From: Janthinobacterium sp. GW458P
GTDB lineage: Bacteria; Pseudomonadota; Gammaproteobacteria; Burkholderiales; Burkholderiaceae_D
Direction: 5' to 3'
DNA length: 64,000 nucleotides
Assembly (NCBI RefSeq): GCF_002127585.1
Contig: NZ_NEGZ01000026.1
Span: forward strand, 1-64,000
Shown here: piece by piece, positions 17,619-25,871 of the stretch
How positions within the stretch are numbered: the stretch's first letter is position 1
Layout of the letters: each line of letters starts with the position of its first letter
The notes under the pieces: model-generated
Database searches by the model: none
What the model was told of the DNA's origin: nothing
Seen by the model: the letters and a program-made list of their open reading frames with translations, nothing else
Made by a program: the position numbers and the translations under genes

Positions 17619-17785
17619 TCGATTTTTTCGATGATAGTACGGTAGATTTTCCGTTTTTCTTTCCCCGCGTGGCGGCCTATACTTTCTCCATCGTACAGCG
17701 AGGGGCAGAAAAGGCGTCACGGCAGATGCCGGGCAACGGTCCTTCGAAATTATCGCACATTAACTTTACAGAAACGGAGCACACC

Positions 17786-18487
17786 ATGTTACAGATTCGT
17801 CACAGCGCAGAACGCGGTGCCGCCAACCACGGCTGGCTCAATTCCCACCACAGCTTTTCCTTCGGCAGCTACCACGATGCCAATCACATGGGTTTCGGCC
17901 CATTGCTGGTGATCAATGAAGACCGGGTCACGCCCGGCCAGGGTTTCGGCACGCACGGCCACCGCGACATGGAAATCATTTCCTATGTGCTCGACGGCGC
18001 GCTCGAGCACAAGGACAGCATGGGCACCGGCTCCGTGCTGCACTACGGCGACGTGCAGCGCATGAGCGCCGGCAGCGGCGTGCGCCACAGCGAGTTCAAC
18101 CACTCGAACACGGATGGCTTGCACTTCCTGCAGATCTGGATACAGCCGAACGTGACGGGCATTCCCCCCAGCTATGAAGAGAAGCATTTCTCGCCGGAAA
18201 GCAAACAGGGCAAGCTGCGCCTGATCGCCTCGGGCGACGGCCGCCACGGTTCCGTGCTGATCCACCAGGACGCGGCCATCTACGCCAGCATTCTGCGCGA
18301 AGGCGAGCAAGCCGAACATGCGCTCGATGAAGGCCGCCTCGCCTATGTGCACCTGATCCGCGGCAGCCTGGTCGTCAACGGCACGCCCTTGAAAGCGGGC
18401 GATGCGCTGAAACTGACGCAGGAGGCGGCCGTGATCATTACCCAGCCGGAAGACGCGGAATTCCTGCTGTTCGATCTGCCTCGTTGA
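17786..18487 (+). CDS. Pirin family protein (YhhW-like)
   Basis: A 233-residue bicupin. The N-terminal cupin holds the metal ligands in GTHGHRDMEIISYV and RHSEFNHS (three His and a Glu), as in E. coli YhhW, which oxidises quercetin in vitro. The second cupin is less conserved. The ATG at 17786 is preceded by GGAG; the frame is open upstream, but that part is not pirin-like. The divergent LysR gene is the likely regulator. A stem-loop with CCGGACGG/CCGTCCGG arms lies after the gene (about 18548-18581), without a T-run. Confidence 0.9.
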   Translation: MLQIRHSAERGAANHGWLNSHHSFSFGSYHDANHMGFGPLLVINEDRVTPGQGFGTHGHRDMEIISYVLDGALEHKDSMGTGSVLHYGDVQRMSAGSGVRHSEFNHSNTDGLHFLQIWIQPNVTGIPPSYEEKHFSPESKQGKLRLIASGDGRHGSVLIHQDAAIYASILREGEQAEHALDEGRLAYVHLIRGSLVVNGTPLKAGDALKLTQEAAVIITQPEDAEFLLFDLPR

Positions 18488-18589
18488 TGGCAGCTGCCCC
18501 TCTTCGGCGCGGTTTTCGCCAGGCCAGTTAAGGCCAAGGCGGCCTGACCGGACGGACCCGTCACGCACGGGGCCCGTCCGGCCGGCCGC

Positions 18590-18645
18590 CTGTCACCGTT
18601 TGGTCATGAAACTGACATGCGGCCGTCACATACGCTCACTATCAT
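18590..18645 (+). promoter_or_regulatory. Tandem Pho boxes and -10 upstream of phoX-like gene
   Basis: Four heptamers start exactly 11 bp apart: CTGTCAC (18590), TGGTCAT (18601), CTGACAT (18612) and CCGTCAC (18623). Each matches the PhoB half-site CTGTCAT at 5 or 6 of 7 positions, which makes two adjacent Pho boxes. A -10-like TATCAT follows at 18640-18645, ten bases after the last repeat, the spacing seen where PhoB replaces the -35 contact. The gene starts at 18688. Phosphate-starvation control is strongly suggested. Confidence 0.85.
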
Positions 18646-18687
18646 GCGCTTGCCTTTAAATCACGCAACCACAGGACATCGCAGCCC

Positions 18688-20931
18688 ATGAACAAGCCCA
18701 ACGATCTGGCCATCCGCGCCACCGATCTGAACGACATCGACAGCAACGCGTCCCACGATAACCATTTCAACAGCATCCTGAACGCCCGCCTGAGCCGCCG
18801 CAACTGGCTGCGCGGCAGCGCCGTCACGGCCGCCACCGCCGTCATGGGGTCGATGGGCCTGTCCGCCTGTGGCGGCGGCAGCGATGCGGTCGCCGTCACC
18901 CCGACGCCGACGCCGACGCCCGAAAAACTGCTGGCCTTCACGGCCGTGCCGAAAAGCCTGGCCGACGTCGTGTCGGTGCCGGCCGGCTACACGGCCACGG
19001 CCCTGTATGCGCTGGGCGACTCGCTGCGCGCGGCCACGCCAGCCTACAAGAACGACGGCAGCGATACCGATTTCGACAACCGCGCCGGCGACCACCACGA
19101 CGGCATGGAATACTACGGCCTGTCCGCCGCCGGCGCGCCGCTGGCGTCCGGCGCCGAACGGGGCTTGCTGGCGATGAACCACGAAGCGACCACGGACGAA
19201 AAGCTGTCCTCGCACTTCCTGCACGTCAATGGCGGCACCACCACGCTGCCGCGCCCCGCCGCCGAAGTCGACAAGGAAGTGGCCGTCCACGGCCTGAGCG
19301 TGGTGGAAGTCAAGAAGACGGGCAGCGCCTGGGCCACCGTCAACGATTCCGCCTTCAACCGCCGCGTCACGCCGCTGACGGACATCGAGCTTGCCGGCCC
19401 CGTACGCGGCAATGCCCTCGTGGTGACCAAGTACTCGCCGACCGGCACCAGGACGCGCGGCACCATCAACAACTGCGGCACGGGCAAGTCGCCATGGGGC
19501 AGCTACCTGTCCGGCGAGGAAAACTGGGCCGGCTACTTCACGCGCTCGGCCACCGACAACGCGGCGCGCGGCGACAAGTCCGTGGTGTCGCTGAACCGCT
19601 ATGGCCGCAGCCAGGGCGGCGCTTCGCGCCACGGCTGGGAAACGGGCGGCAGCGACGACAAGTACGCGCGCTGGAACCTGAGCAAGATCGGCGCATCAGC
19701 CGACGGCAGCGACGACTACCGCAATGAATTGAACGGCATGGGCTACATCGTCGAGATGGACCCGTATGACAAGACCCGCGCCATCCGCAAGCGCACGGCG
19801 CTGGGCCGCTACGCGCACGAAAGCGCCGCCTTCAGCGTGCCGACCGTGGGCCAGCAGCTGGCCGTCTACATGGGCGACGATTCGCGCAACGAATACATCT
19901 ACAAATTCGTCACGGCGGCCGTCTGGGCCGCGGCGGACGCCAACCCGGCAGACCGCATCGCCACCGGCGACAAATACCTCGATTCGGGCAAGCTGTACGT
20001 GGCCAAGCTGGCCGCCGACGGCACCGGCCAGTGGATCGAGCTGTCCCTGTCGAACGCGCTGATCCAGGCCTACGGCGCCTACAAGTTCGCCGACCTGGCC
20101 GACGTGCTGGTCAATGCCCGCCTGGCGGCCGACGCCGTGGGCGCGACAAAGATGGACCGTCCGGAATGGTGCTCGGTCAACCCGGCCAATGGCGAGATCT
20201 ATTACACGCTGACCAACAACTCGAACCGCACCGTCAATCCGGGCGGCTCGTCGCAGCTGGCGCCCGACAGCGCCAACCCGCGCGCCTACACGGACATGAA
20301 GGGCAGCAGCGCGCAGAACGGCAATCCGAACGGCCATATCATCCGCTTCAAGGAAGGCACGGGCGCAGCCGCGGCCACCAGCTTTACGTGGGATGTCTAC
20401 CTGTTTGGCGCCGAGAGCGGCGCCGACGCCAGCAAGATCAACCTGTCGAACCTGACGGCCGACCAGGACTTTTCGAGCCCGGACGGCCTGGCCTTCAGCC
20501 CCTACACGGGCATCTGCTGGATCCAGACGGACGATGGCGCGTACACGGATGTGACCAACTGCATGATGCTGGCGGCCATTCCCGGCAAGGTGGGCGACGG
20601 CGCCAAGTCCACCCTGAACTACGCCACGGCGGCCGGCGGCAACCTGGCGGTCGACACCTTCATCGGCAAGAAGCCCACGGCCGACACGCTCAAGCGCTTC
20701 CTGGTGGGACCGGTCGGCTCGGAAATCACGGGCATCAGCGAAACGCCCGACGGCAAGACCATGTTCATCAACATCCAGCATCCGGGCGAAAACACCGCGC
20801 TGGCGAATATCGGCGACCCGTCCAAGTACACGAGCCAGTGGCCGGCCAACGCCGGTTACGGCGTCGGCAAGCGTCCCCGCTCGGCCACCATCGTGATCAC
20901 CAAGAACGACGGCGGCCGCATCGGCAGCTGA
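18688..20931 (+). CDS. PhoX-family alkaline phosphatase, Tat-exported
   Basis: A 747-residue protein of the PhoX/DUF839 family. A long N-region leads to a twin-arginine signal, SRRNWLRGSAV, then a hydrophobic stretch and a lipobox-like LSAC followed by GGG, so it may be an exported lipoprotein. A Thr-Pro repeat linker follows. The catalytic domain shows family segments such as GMEYYGLS, LLAMNHEATTDEKL and DGLAFSPYTGICWIQTDDG. PhoX enzymes use Ca and Fe to release phosphate from organic esters outside the cytoplasm. The tandem Pho boxes upstream fit this role. A perfect hairpin follows the stop codon. Confidence 0.9.
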   Translation: MNKPNDLAIRATDLNDIDSNASHDNHFNSILNARLSRRNWLRGSAVTAATAVMGSMGLSACGGGSDAVAVTPTPTPTPEKLLAFTAVPKSLADVVSVPAGYTATALYALGDSLRAATPAYKNDGSDTDFDNRAGDHHDGMEYYGLSAAGAPLASGAERGLLAMNHEATTDEKLSSHFLHVNGGTTTLPRPAAEVDKEVAVHGLSVVEVKKTGSAWATVNDSAFNRRVTPLTDIELAGPVRGNALVVTKYSPTGTRTRGTINNCGTGKSPWGSYLSGEENWAGYFTRSATDNAARGDKSVVSLNRYGRSQGGASRHGWETGGSDDKYARWNLSKIGASADGSDDYRNELNGMGYIVEMDPYDKTRAIRKRTALGRYAHESAAFSVPTVGQQLAVYMGDDSRNEYIYKFVTAAVWAAADANPADRIATGDKYLDSGKLYVAKLAADGTGQWIELSLSNALIQAYGAYKFADLADVLVNARLAADAVGATKMDRPEWCSVNPANGEIYYTLTNNSNRTVNPGGSSQLAPDSANPRAYTDMKGSSAQNGNPNGHIIRFKEGTGAAAATSFTWDVYLFGAESGADASKINLSNLTADQDFSSPDGLAFSPYTGICWIQTDDGAYTDVTNCMMLAAIPGKVGDGAKSTLNYATAAGGNLAVDTFIGKKPTADTLKRFLVGPVGSEITGISETPDGKTMFINIQHPGENTALANIGDPSKYTSQWPANAGYGVGKRPRSATIVITKNDGGRIGS

Positions 20932-20936
20932 TGGAC

Positions 20937-20966
20937 TGTGCCTGGCGGAGGCATCCGCCAGGCACA
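20937..20966 (+). terminator. Hairpin after the phoX-like gene
   Basis: Perfect 13-bp arms TGTGCCTGGCGGA (20937-20949) and TCCGCCAGGCACA (20954-20966) with a GGCA loop lie six bases after the stop codon. There is no T-run, so it may be a weak or factor-assisted terminator, or protect the 3' end. Confidence 0.6.
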
Positions 20967-21041
20967 GCCAGCCATCGACCTTGTAAAAGGAGGAAGTGCC
21001 CCTAAGTAAGGCTCATCACCAGACATTGCAACGACCGAATG

Positions 21042-21071
21042 GCAGCCGGGGAAAACGTTTCCCTGCTTTTT
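21042..21071 (+). terminator. Intrinsic terminator between phoX-like and ribA
   Basis: GCAG and CTGC outer arms and GGGAAA/TTTCCC inner arms form a stem with an ACG loop and a small bulge, followed by TTTTT at 21067-21071. This looks like the true end of the upstream transcript. Confidence 0.6.
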
Positions 21072-21082
21072 GGTATGATGGC

Positions 21083-21125
21083 AAGGCGCGCCGGCACCGG
21101 AGTGGTGTCGCGCGCCTTTTATTTT
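21083..21125 (+). terminator. Second intrinsic terminator, just before ribA
   Basis: Arms AAGGCGCGC (21083-21091) and GCGCGCCTT (21110-21118), extended inward by CACC/GGTG, are followed by TTTTATTTTT. It ends about 15 bases before the ribA ATG. An extended -10-like element (TATGAT, 21074-21079) sits just upstream, so the hairpin could also be in the ribA leader and act as an attenuator. Confidence 0.6.
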
Positions 21126-21139
21126 TGACAATTACTTAT

Positions 21140-21805
21140 ATGAGCACAACCATGCAAAGCGGCGCAGACCTCCTGGCGACAGGCGAATTGGATTACACGA
21201 CTTCCTGCGCCTTGCCGACGCCGTGGGCCCAGTTCACCCTGCACGCCTTTGTCGAGCACGCCACGGGCAAGGAACACCTGGCCATGGTGCTGGGCGACGT
21301 CGGCAACGGCGAACCGGTCCTGGCGCGCGTGCATTCCGAGTGCCTGACGGGCGACGTGCTGTTTTCGCAGCGCTGCGACTGCGGCGCCCAGCTCGAAGGG
21401 GCGCTGAAACGCATCGCCGAGGAAGGCCGCGGCGTGTTGCTGTATTTGCGCCAGGAAGGACGCGGCATCGGCCTGATCAACAAGATCCGCGCCTACCGCC
21501 TGCAGGAAGCGGGCGCCGACACGGTGCAGGCGAACGAGCAGCTGGGCTTCAAGGCCGACGCCCGCAATTACGCCTTGTGCAAGCCCATGTTTGCGCAATT
21601 CGGCATCGACAGCCTGCGTTTGATGACGAACAACCCGCGCAAGATCGCGGCCATGGAAGCGCTGGGCATCACGGTGGCCGAGCGCGTGCCCCTGCTGGTC
21701 AACCGCAACGCCTTCAACCAGCATTACCTGAATACCAAGCAAAGCAAGCTGGGCCACATGATGACGCCGGTGACGGCGCCGGCGCTGGAAGACGGCGCCC
21801 TGTAA
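21140..21805 (+). CDS. ribA: GTP cyclohydrolase II
   Basis: 221 residues from the ATG at 21140. It catalyses the first step of riboflavin synthesis, opening GTP to a diaminopyrimidine with loss of formate and pyrophosphate. The zinc cysteines are in [15 protein letters not shown] and the GTP-binding region is [11 protein letters not shown]. Length is normal for a stand-alone RibA (no fused RibB). No other rib gene is adjacent, so this copy is monocistronic or starts a unit with nothing related. No FMN riboswitch sequence was seen upstream. Confidence 0.95.
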   Translation: MSTTMQSGADLLATGELDYTTSCALPTPWAQFTLHAFVEHATGKEHLAMVLGDVGNGEPVLARVHSECLTGDVLFSQRCDCGAQLEGALKRIAEEGRGVLLYLRQEGRGIGLINKIRAYRLQEAGADTVQANEQLGFKADARNYALCKPMFAQFGIDSLRLMTNNPRKIAAMEALGITVAERVPLLVNRNAFNQHYLNTKQSKLGHMMTPVTAPALEDGAL

Positions 21806-21869
21806 TTGCCGCACTGGCGCGCAGGCGGCGCCACCGGGGCAGGTGCTCCCGCTCACGCACAAAGGATGC

Positions 21870-23270
21870 ATGAAATTATCTAACTTCGCCCTCCTGCTGG
21901 CCGGCCTGTGCGCCACCGCCGGCGCGCAGGCGGCGCCGGCCGCAGCACCGGCCGCCTCCGCCGCATCGGTTCCTCCCGTCAAGCCGCCGCCGGCCACCGC
22001 CGCCCCCGCCGCCAACGAACACGCGGCCCTGCCGCCGCCCTCGTCGGCCGCGCAAAAACTGTACACGGCCGCGCGCGCCGACATCCTGCAAGTGCGCGTG
22101 CTGCTGAAAAACGGCCGCACGCAGTCGTCGGTGGGCTCGGGCTTTTTGATCGGCACGGGCGACCTGGTGGTGAGCAACTATCACGTGGTGTCGCAGTTCG
22201 CGCTCGACCCCGATACCTATGTGGGCGAATGGGTCGACACCAGCGGCCAGCGGGGCAACGTGGAATTGCTGGCCGTCGACGTGCTGCACGACCTGGCCGT
22301 GCTGCGCGTGAACCGACACGGCACGGGGTTTTTCAAGATGCCCGAGCAGCTGGCGCCGCTGACCCAGGGCCAGTACCTGTATTCGATGGGCAATCCGCTG
22401 GACCTGGGCTTTGCCATTTCGGAAGGCGCGTACAACGGCGTCGTCACGCGCAGCTTCTACGACCAGCTGATGTTTACGGGGCCGATCAATTCCGGCATGA
22501 GCGGCGGCCCCAGCGTCACGGCGAATGGCGATGTCGCCGGCATCAATGTCTCGAAACGCCTCGACGGCGAACTCGTCAGTTTTCTCGTGCCGGCCCGCTA
22601 TGCACAGCAATTGCTGGCCAAGGCGGCGCAGCAAGGCAAGCCGCCGAAGGACTTCAAGCCGCTGGTGACGGCCCAGCTGCTGGCGCACCAGGACGTGATG
22701 CTGGCGCGCCTGCTCGACACGCCCCTGAGCCTGAAAGCCATGGGCCCGTACCGCGTGCCCGTGCGCGAATCGGACCAGATGCGCTGCTGGGGCCGCTCCA
22801 ACGTGAAAGCCGACAAGCCCTACACGATAGACAACACGAGCTGCGCCATGGAATCGGCCCTCTTCATTTCCGGCGCCCTGCAAACGGGGCAGGTGTCGAT
22901 GCGCCACGAGTTTTTGCGCAGCAGCGAGCTGGGCGCCCTGCGCTTTTCCCAGCTGGCCAGCGCCTCGTTCAAGAACGAAAATTTCGGCAACTACAAGAGC
23001 GCGAACCTGACGGGCCCCCATTGCACCGAGCAGTTCGTCAAGAATGCCACCCTGCCCCTGCGCGCCGTCCTGTGCGTGCGCGCCTACCGCAAATTTACCG
23101 GCCTGTACGATTTTGCCCTGCTGGCCGCCAGCACCGATGAGCCACTGATGAGCTTGCAAAGCCGCATCGACGCGCGCGGCGTGTCCTACGCCAACGGCGT
23201 GCGCGTCACCCGCACCTTCCTCGAAGCGCTGTCGCGCGCCCCTTCCGCCAGCGGCGCGCGCAAGCCATGA
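21870..23270 (+). CDS. Secreted trypsin-like serine protease
   Basis: 466 residues from the ATG at 21870 (AAAGGA ribosome site). There is a signal peptide (cleavage after AGAQA), a Pro/Ala-rich linker to about residue 60, then an S1C-like protease domain with His in SNYHVVS, Asp in VLHDLAVLRV and Ser in NSGMSGGPSV. There is no PDZ domain; instead the last 200 or so residues form an unrecognised domain with four spaced cysteines (MRCW, SCAM, PHCT, LCVR). It overlaps the next gene by four bases (ATGA), so the two proteins are made together. Substrate unknown. Confidence 0.85.
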   Translation: MKLSNFALLLAGLCATAGAQAAPAAAPAASAASVPPVKPPPATAAPAANEHAALPPPSSAAQKLYTAARADILQVRVLLKNGRTQSSVGSGFLIGTGDLVVSNYHVVSQFALDPDTYVGEWVDTSGQRGNVELLAVDVLHDLAVLRVNRHGTGFFKMPEQLAPLTQGQYLYSMGNPLDLGFAISEGAYNGVVTRSFYDQLMFTGPINSGMSGGPSVTANGDVAGINVSKRLDGELVSFLVPARYAQQLLAKAAQQGKPPKDFKPLVTAQLLAHQDVMLARLLDTPLSLKAMGPYRVPVRESDQMRCWGRSNVKADKPYTIDNTSCAMESALFISGALQTGQVSMRHEFLRSSELGALRFSQLASASFKNENFGNYKSANLTGPHCTEQFVKNATLPLRAVLCVRAYRKFTGLYDFALLAASTDEPLMSLQSRIDARGVSYANGVRVTRTFLEALSRAPSASGARKP

Positions 23271-24244
23271 AAGCGCCCTATCACATCGAAATCCTCGCCG
23301 CAAATGGCGACGTGGAACGGCGCCAGCGCATCGCCAGCCTGCCGATCCGCATCGGCCGCGGCTACGACAATGACTTCATCCTCGACGATGCGCACACGGC
23401 GCCCGCCCACGCCATCGTCGAGGATGATGGCGCAGGCGGCCTCCTGCTGCGCGACCTGGGCAGCCAGAATGGCGTGATCCACCTCGGCCAGCGCCAGACG
23501 CAGGTGGCCCTGGATGGCAACAGCGTCGTGCGCCTGGGCCACACGCGACTGCGTGTGCGCGCCAACGACCATCCGGTGGCGCCCGAACTGAGCGACACGA
23601 CCATGCACAACTGGGAAGGCTTGCGCCCCGCCATGGCCGGCCTCGTCATGATCGGCGCTTCGGCCGCCTTCAGCAACTGGCTGGGCGACGCGGAAGCGTT
23701 CGATCCGATTTCTTACCTGATGGTCATCGCCTCCGCGCTGGGCGCTGGCCTCGTGTGGGCCGCCATCTGGGCCGTGGCGAACCGCCTGTTCGGCCACACG
23801 GCCCGCTTCGGCCGCCACCTGTTCATCATCGGCTGCGGCTTGCTGGCCATGGAAGCGTGGGAACTGGGCAGCAACATGGCTGCGTATGCGCTCTCGCTGG
23901 AACTGCTGACGCGCTACGGACGGCATATGTTCATCGTCATTGTATGCGCCATGATCTACTACCATTTGTGCACGATCAAACCCCAGCATCCGCGCCGCTT
24001 CGGGCTCGTCAGCGTGGTGCTGGCCATCATCGGCTCGACCTTGATACTGCTGAGCAACTTGCAGATCAGCGGCCGCCTCGCGGATGAACTGTACATGTCC
24101 GCGATCTACCCGCCGGCGCTGCGCCTGAGCCCCGATCACGCGACGGACGCCTTCTTCCGCGATGCGGCCGCCCTGCAGCGCGGCGCCGATGCGGAGCGCG
24201 GCAAGTCCTCCAGGGGCGAGGCGGACGACGACGGCGACGAATAA
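23267..24244 (+). CDS. FHA-domain membrane protein
   Basis: 325 residues. The first 95 form a forkhead-associated domain (RIGRGYDNDFILDD, AHAIVEDD, LRDLGSQNGV), which binds phosphothreonine peptides in the cytoplasm. Five hydrophobic helices follow between about 119 and 268, then a charged tail ending in an acidic run. FHA domains fused to a multi-helix membrane part are uncommon. No Ser/Thr kinase or phosphatase gene lies in the window. Its ATG overlaps the protease stop, so the pair is translationally coupled, suggesting a membrane sensor working with a periplasmic protease. That link is inference. Confidence 0.8.
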   Translation: MKAPYHIEILAANGDVERRQRIASLPIRIGRGYDNDFILDDAHTAPAHAIVEDDGAGGLLLRDLGSQNGVIHLGQRQTQVALDGNSVVRLGHTRLRVRANDHPVAPELSDTTMHNWEGLRPAMAGLVMIGASAAFSNWLGDAEAFDPISYLMVIASALGAGLVWAAIWAVANRLFGHTARFGRHLFIIGCGLLAMEAWELGSNMAAYALSLELLTRYGRHMFIVIVCAMIYYHLCTIKPQHPRRFGLVSVVLAIIGSTLILLSNLQISGRLADELYMSAIYPPALRLSPDHATDAFFRDAAALQRGADAERGKSSRGEADDDGDE

Positions 24245-24267
24245 GCGACGCCGACCGCGCATGCACA

Positions 24268-24303
24268 AAGCCCGCCGCGTCCTTGCAGACGGGCGGGCTT
24301 TTT
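24268..24303. terminator. Intrinsic terminator between the FHA and PEP-CTERM genes
   Basis: Arms AAGCCCGCC (24268-24276) and GGCGGGCTT (24292-24300) are followed by a T-run to 24303 on the plus strand. It sits between two convergent genes; the A-run on the left is short, so it serves mainly the plus-strand pair. Confidence 0.8.
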
Positions 24304-24341
24304 AGCGCGCGCCCTCAGGCGCGCATGTCGGCGATAAAAGC

Positions 24342-24998
24342 TTAGAAATTGCTTTCCTGCTTGCGGCGCGCCGTAAAGCCCAGCAAGCCCAGGCCGACCA
24401 GCAGCATGGCGTAGGTGGTCGGTTCCGGCACGGCCGAGATCAAGCCGTCCTTGGCGCCGAAGCTGACGAAATTATTATTGCCGGCCTTGAATTGCGCTTG
24501 CTGGCCGCCATCGCAGCAGCCTTCCAGGCCGTAGATGCTCAGGGTGTGGTTGCCGGCCGACAAGGAGCTCGAACCGCTGAGGAACTGGCTGCCATTGTTG
24601 TAGTTGCCTGCCCACCACATGTCGTTGCTCTTGAAGTCCAGCGCCACGCCGTCGAGGAACAGGGCGCCGCCCTTGCCGAAATCGACGCCGCTGCGGAAAC
24701 TCCAGGCGCCTGCATCGGCCGCGCTGACGCCAAAGTTGATGACGGATTTGAAGGCAATGTTCGAGCCGCTGCCAAACAGGCCGCTGTTGTTGACGTTGTC
24801 ATAGCTGGCGATGGTCGTCGAGCCGTAGCCGGCGCCGGGCGTGGCCACGGCGGCGTTCACCACGGACTGGTAAGCGGCGGCGGAAGCTTGCGCGCCGGCA
24901 TTCGAGAAACCGGTGGACAGGGTGATGGTGCTGGCGTTCGCGTGAGCAAACACACCGACGGCGATCAGGGACAGGGCGATTTTAGGCAAGTTTTTCAT
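24342..24998 (-). CDS. PEP-CTERM sorting domain protein
   Basis: 218 residues from the ATG at 24998. It has a signal peptide (LSLIAVGVFAHANA) and a C-terminal PEP-CTERM signal: VPEPTTYAM, a hydrophobic helix and the basic end ARRKQ. The signal directs processing by exosortase (XrtA-type) at the inner membrane and release to the envelope or matrix. The middle is rich in Ser, Gly and Asn, with one paired cysteine motif GLEGCCDGG. No exosortase or polysaccharide gene is in the window, so it depends on machinery elsewhere. Confidence 0.88.
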   Translation of the reverse strand: MKNLPKIALSLIAVGVFAHANASTITLSTGFSNAGAQASAAAYQSVVNAAVATPGAGYGSTTIASYDNVNNSGLFGSGSNIAFKSVINFGVSAADAGAWSFRSGVDFGKGGALFLDGVALDFKSNDMWWAGNYNNGSQFLSGSSSLSAGNHTLSIYGLEGCCDGGQQAQFKAGNNNFVSFGAKDGLISAVPEPTTYAMLLVGLGLLGFTARRKQESNF

Positions 24999-25523
24999 GA
25001 TGGTATCCAGTAAGTAAGTATTCAGTGGGCGCGGCAAACGGGCGCTGGAGCTGAATACACGCTGCATTGAGGCGTGTCGGCATAGCGCAAGCATTGCAAG
25101 GATGAGCGGTCGGGAGCGTAACTTCCGCGCAAGATCGCGGACTTGCGGCGTGCCGTGGCGGCACTGCAAGCATCCTGGAAAGGGGTCGGGTTCCCGGGAC
25201 AAAGTCAGACGGTTGACGGGTCAGGTAAGACGTTGAAGCCATTCTATCTTAAATTCCCCATAAGAAAAGTATTTTTCTTTTAACCATGAAAGATATTTTT
25301 CTAACAAGCACTTTCCTGGCTGGCAAAAAGCGCCCCGCATCCCCCTGATGCAGGGGCGGCGCGCCCGTGCCGGCGGCCTGCGGCGTGTCGCGGCGGCGCC
25401 ACAGACGGGTCTGTCACTGTCGCATCGCCCGCACTTCTTTTCGCATGCCGCTGCACCACGGGGCGAAACAGCATGGCAAAATGCACACATGCAGCTATCT
25501 GTCCGATGAGGGGGAAAGAGGAA
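24999..25523. other. Intergenic region upstream of the PEP-CTERM and YjbR genes
   Basis: This 525-base gap holds the divergent promoters. It has an unusually A/T-rich island at about 25250-25310, including inverted arms AAGAAAA (25262-25268) and TTTTCTT (25273-25279) and two near-repeats of TATTTTTCT. A C/G-rich hairpin lies at about 25330-25357. No gene in it is convincing; a Cys-rich minus-strand frame at 25221-25490 lacks support. Confidence 0.55.
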
Positions 25524-25853
25524 ATGGTCGACCTGGAAGAACTACGCTATCTGGCACTGTCGTTTCCCGACACCACCGAGGAAGAACACCACGACCGTCC
25601 GGCCTTCCGCGTGGGCGGGAAGATCTTTGCCACCCTGCCCGACGACGAGCACATCAACGTGCTGCTCGATGCGGAAGCGGCGCATATCGCCACCGTGATC
25701 ACGCCCGCCGGCTGTGAAAAACTGTGGTGGGGCGAACGCCTGGCCGGCATCACCGTGTGCCTGGCGGACGCCGAACTGGACATGCTGGCCGCCGCCCTGA
25801 CGGCCGCCTGGCGGCGCAAGGCGCCGCGCGACCTGGCCGGGACCATCGACTGA
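25524..25853 (+). CDS. MmcQ/YjbR family protein
   Basis: 109 residues, cytoplasmic. The family pattern is clear: an early LALSFPDTTEEEHHDRPAFRVGGKIFATL segment (the CyaY-like fold of YjbR) and a C-terminal WRRKAPRDLA. These are small DNA-binding-like proteins of unsettled function. The ATG at 25524 follows an AGAGGAA ribosome site. It converges on the TetR gene with 18 bases between stops. Confidence 0.85.
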   Translation: MVDLEELRYLALSFPDTTEEEHHDRPAFRVGGKIFATLPDDEHINVLLDAEAAHIATVITPAGCEKLWWGERLAGITVCLADAELDMLAAALTAAWRRKAPRDLAGTID

Positions 25854-25871
25854 GCGGGGAGGAAGCGCCCG

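Noticed and set aside
21125-21130. TTGACA as a ribA -35 box
   Set aside because: A -10 at normal spacing would fall inside the coding region and no matching hexamer is there.
20967-21139. FMN riboswitch before ribA
   Set aside because: None of the conserved RFN core sequence is present; only simple hairpins with T-runs are seen.
25221-25490. Cys-rich minus-strand frame (89 codons) in the PEP-CTERM upstream gap
   Set aside because: No ribosome site, odd composition and overlap with the A/T-rich promoter-like island argue against a gene.
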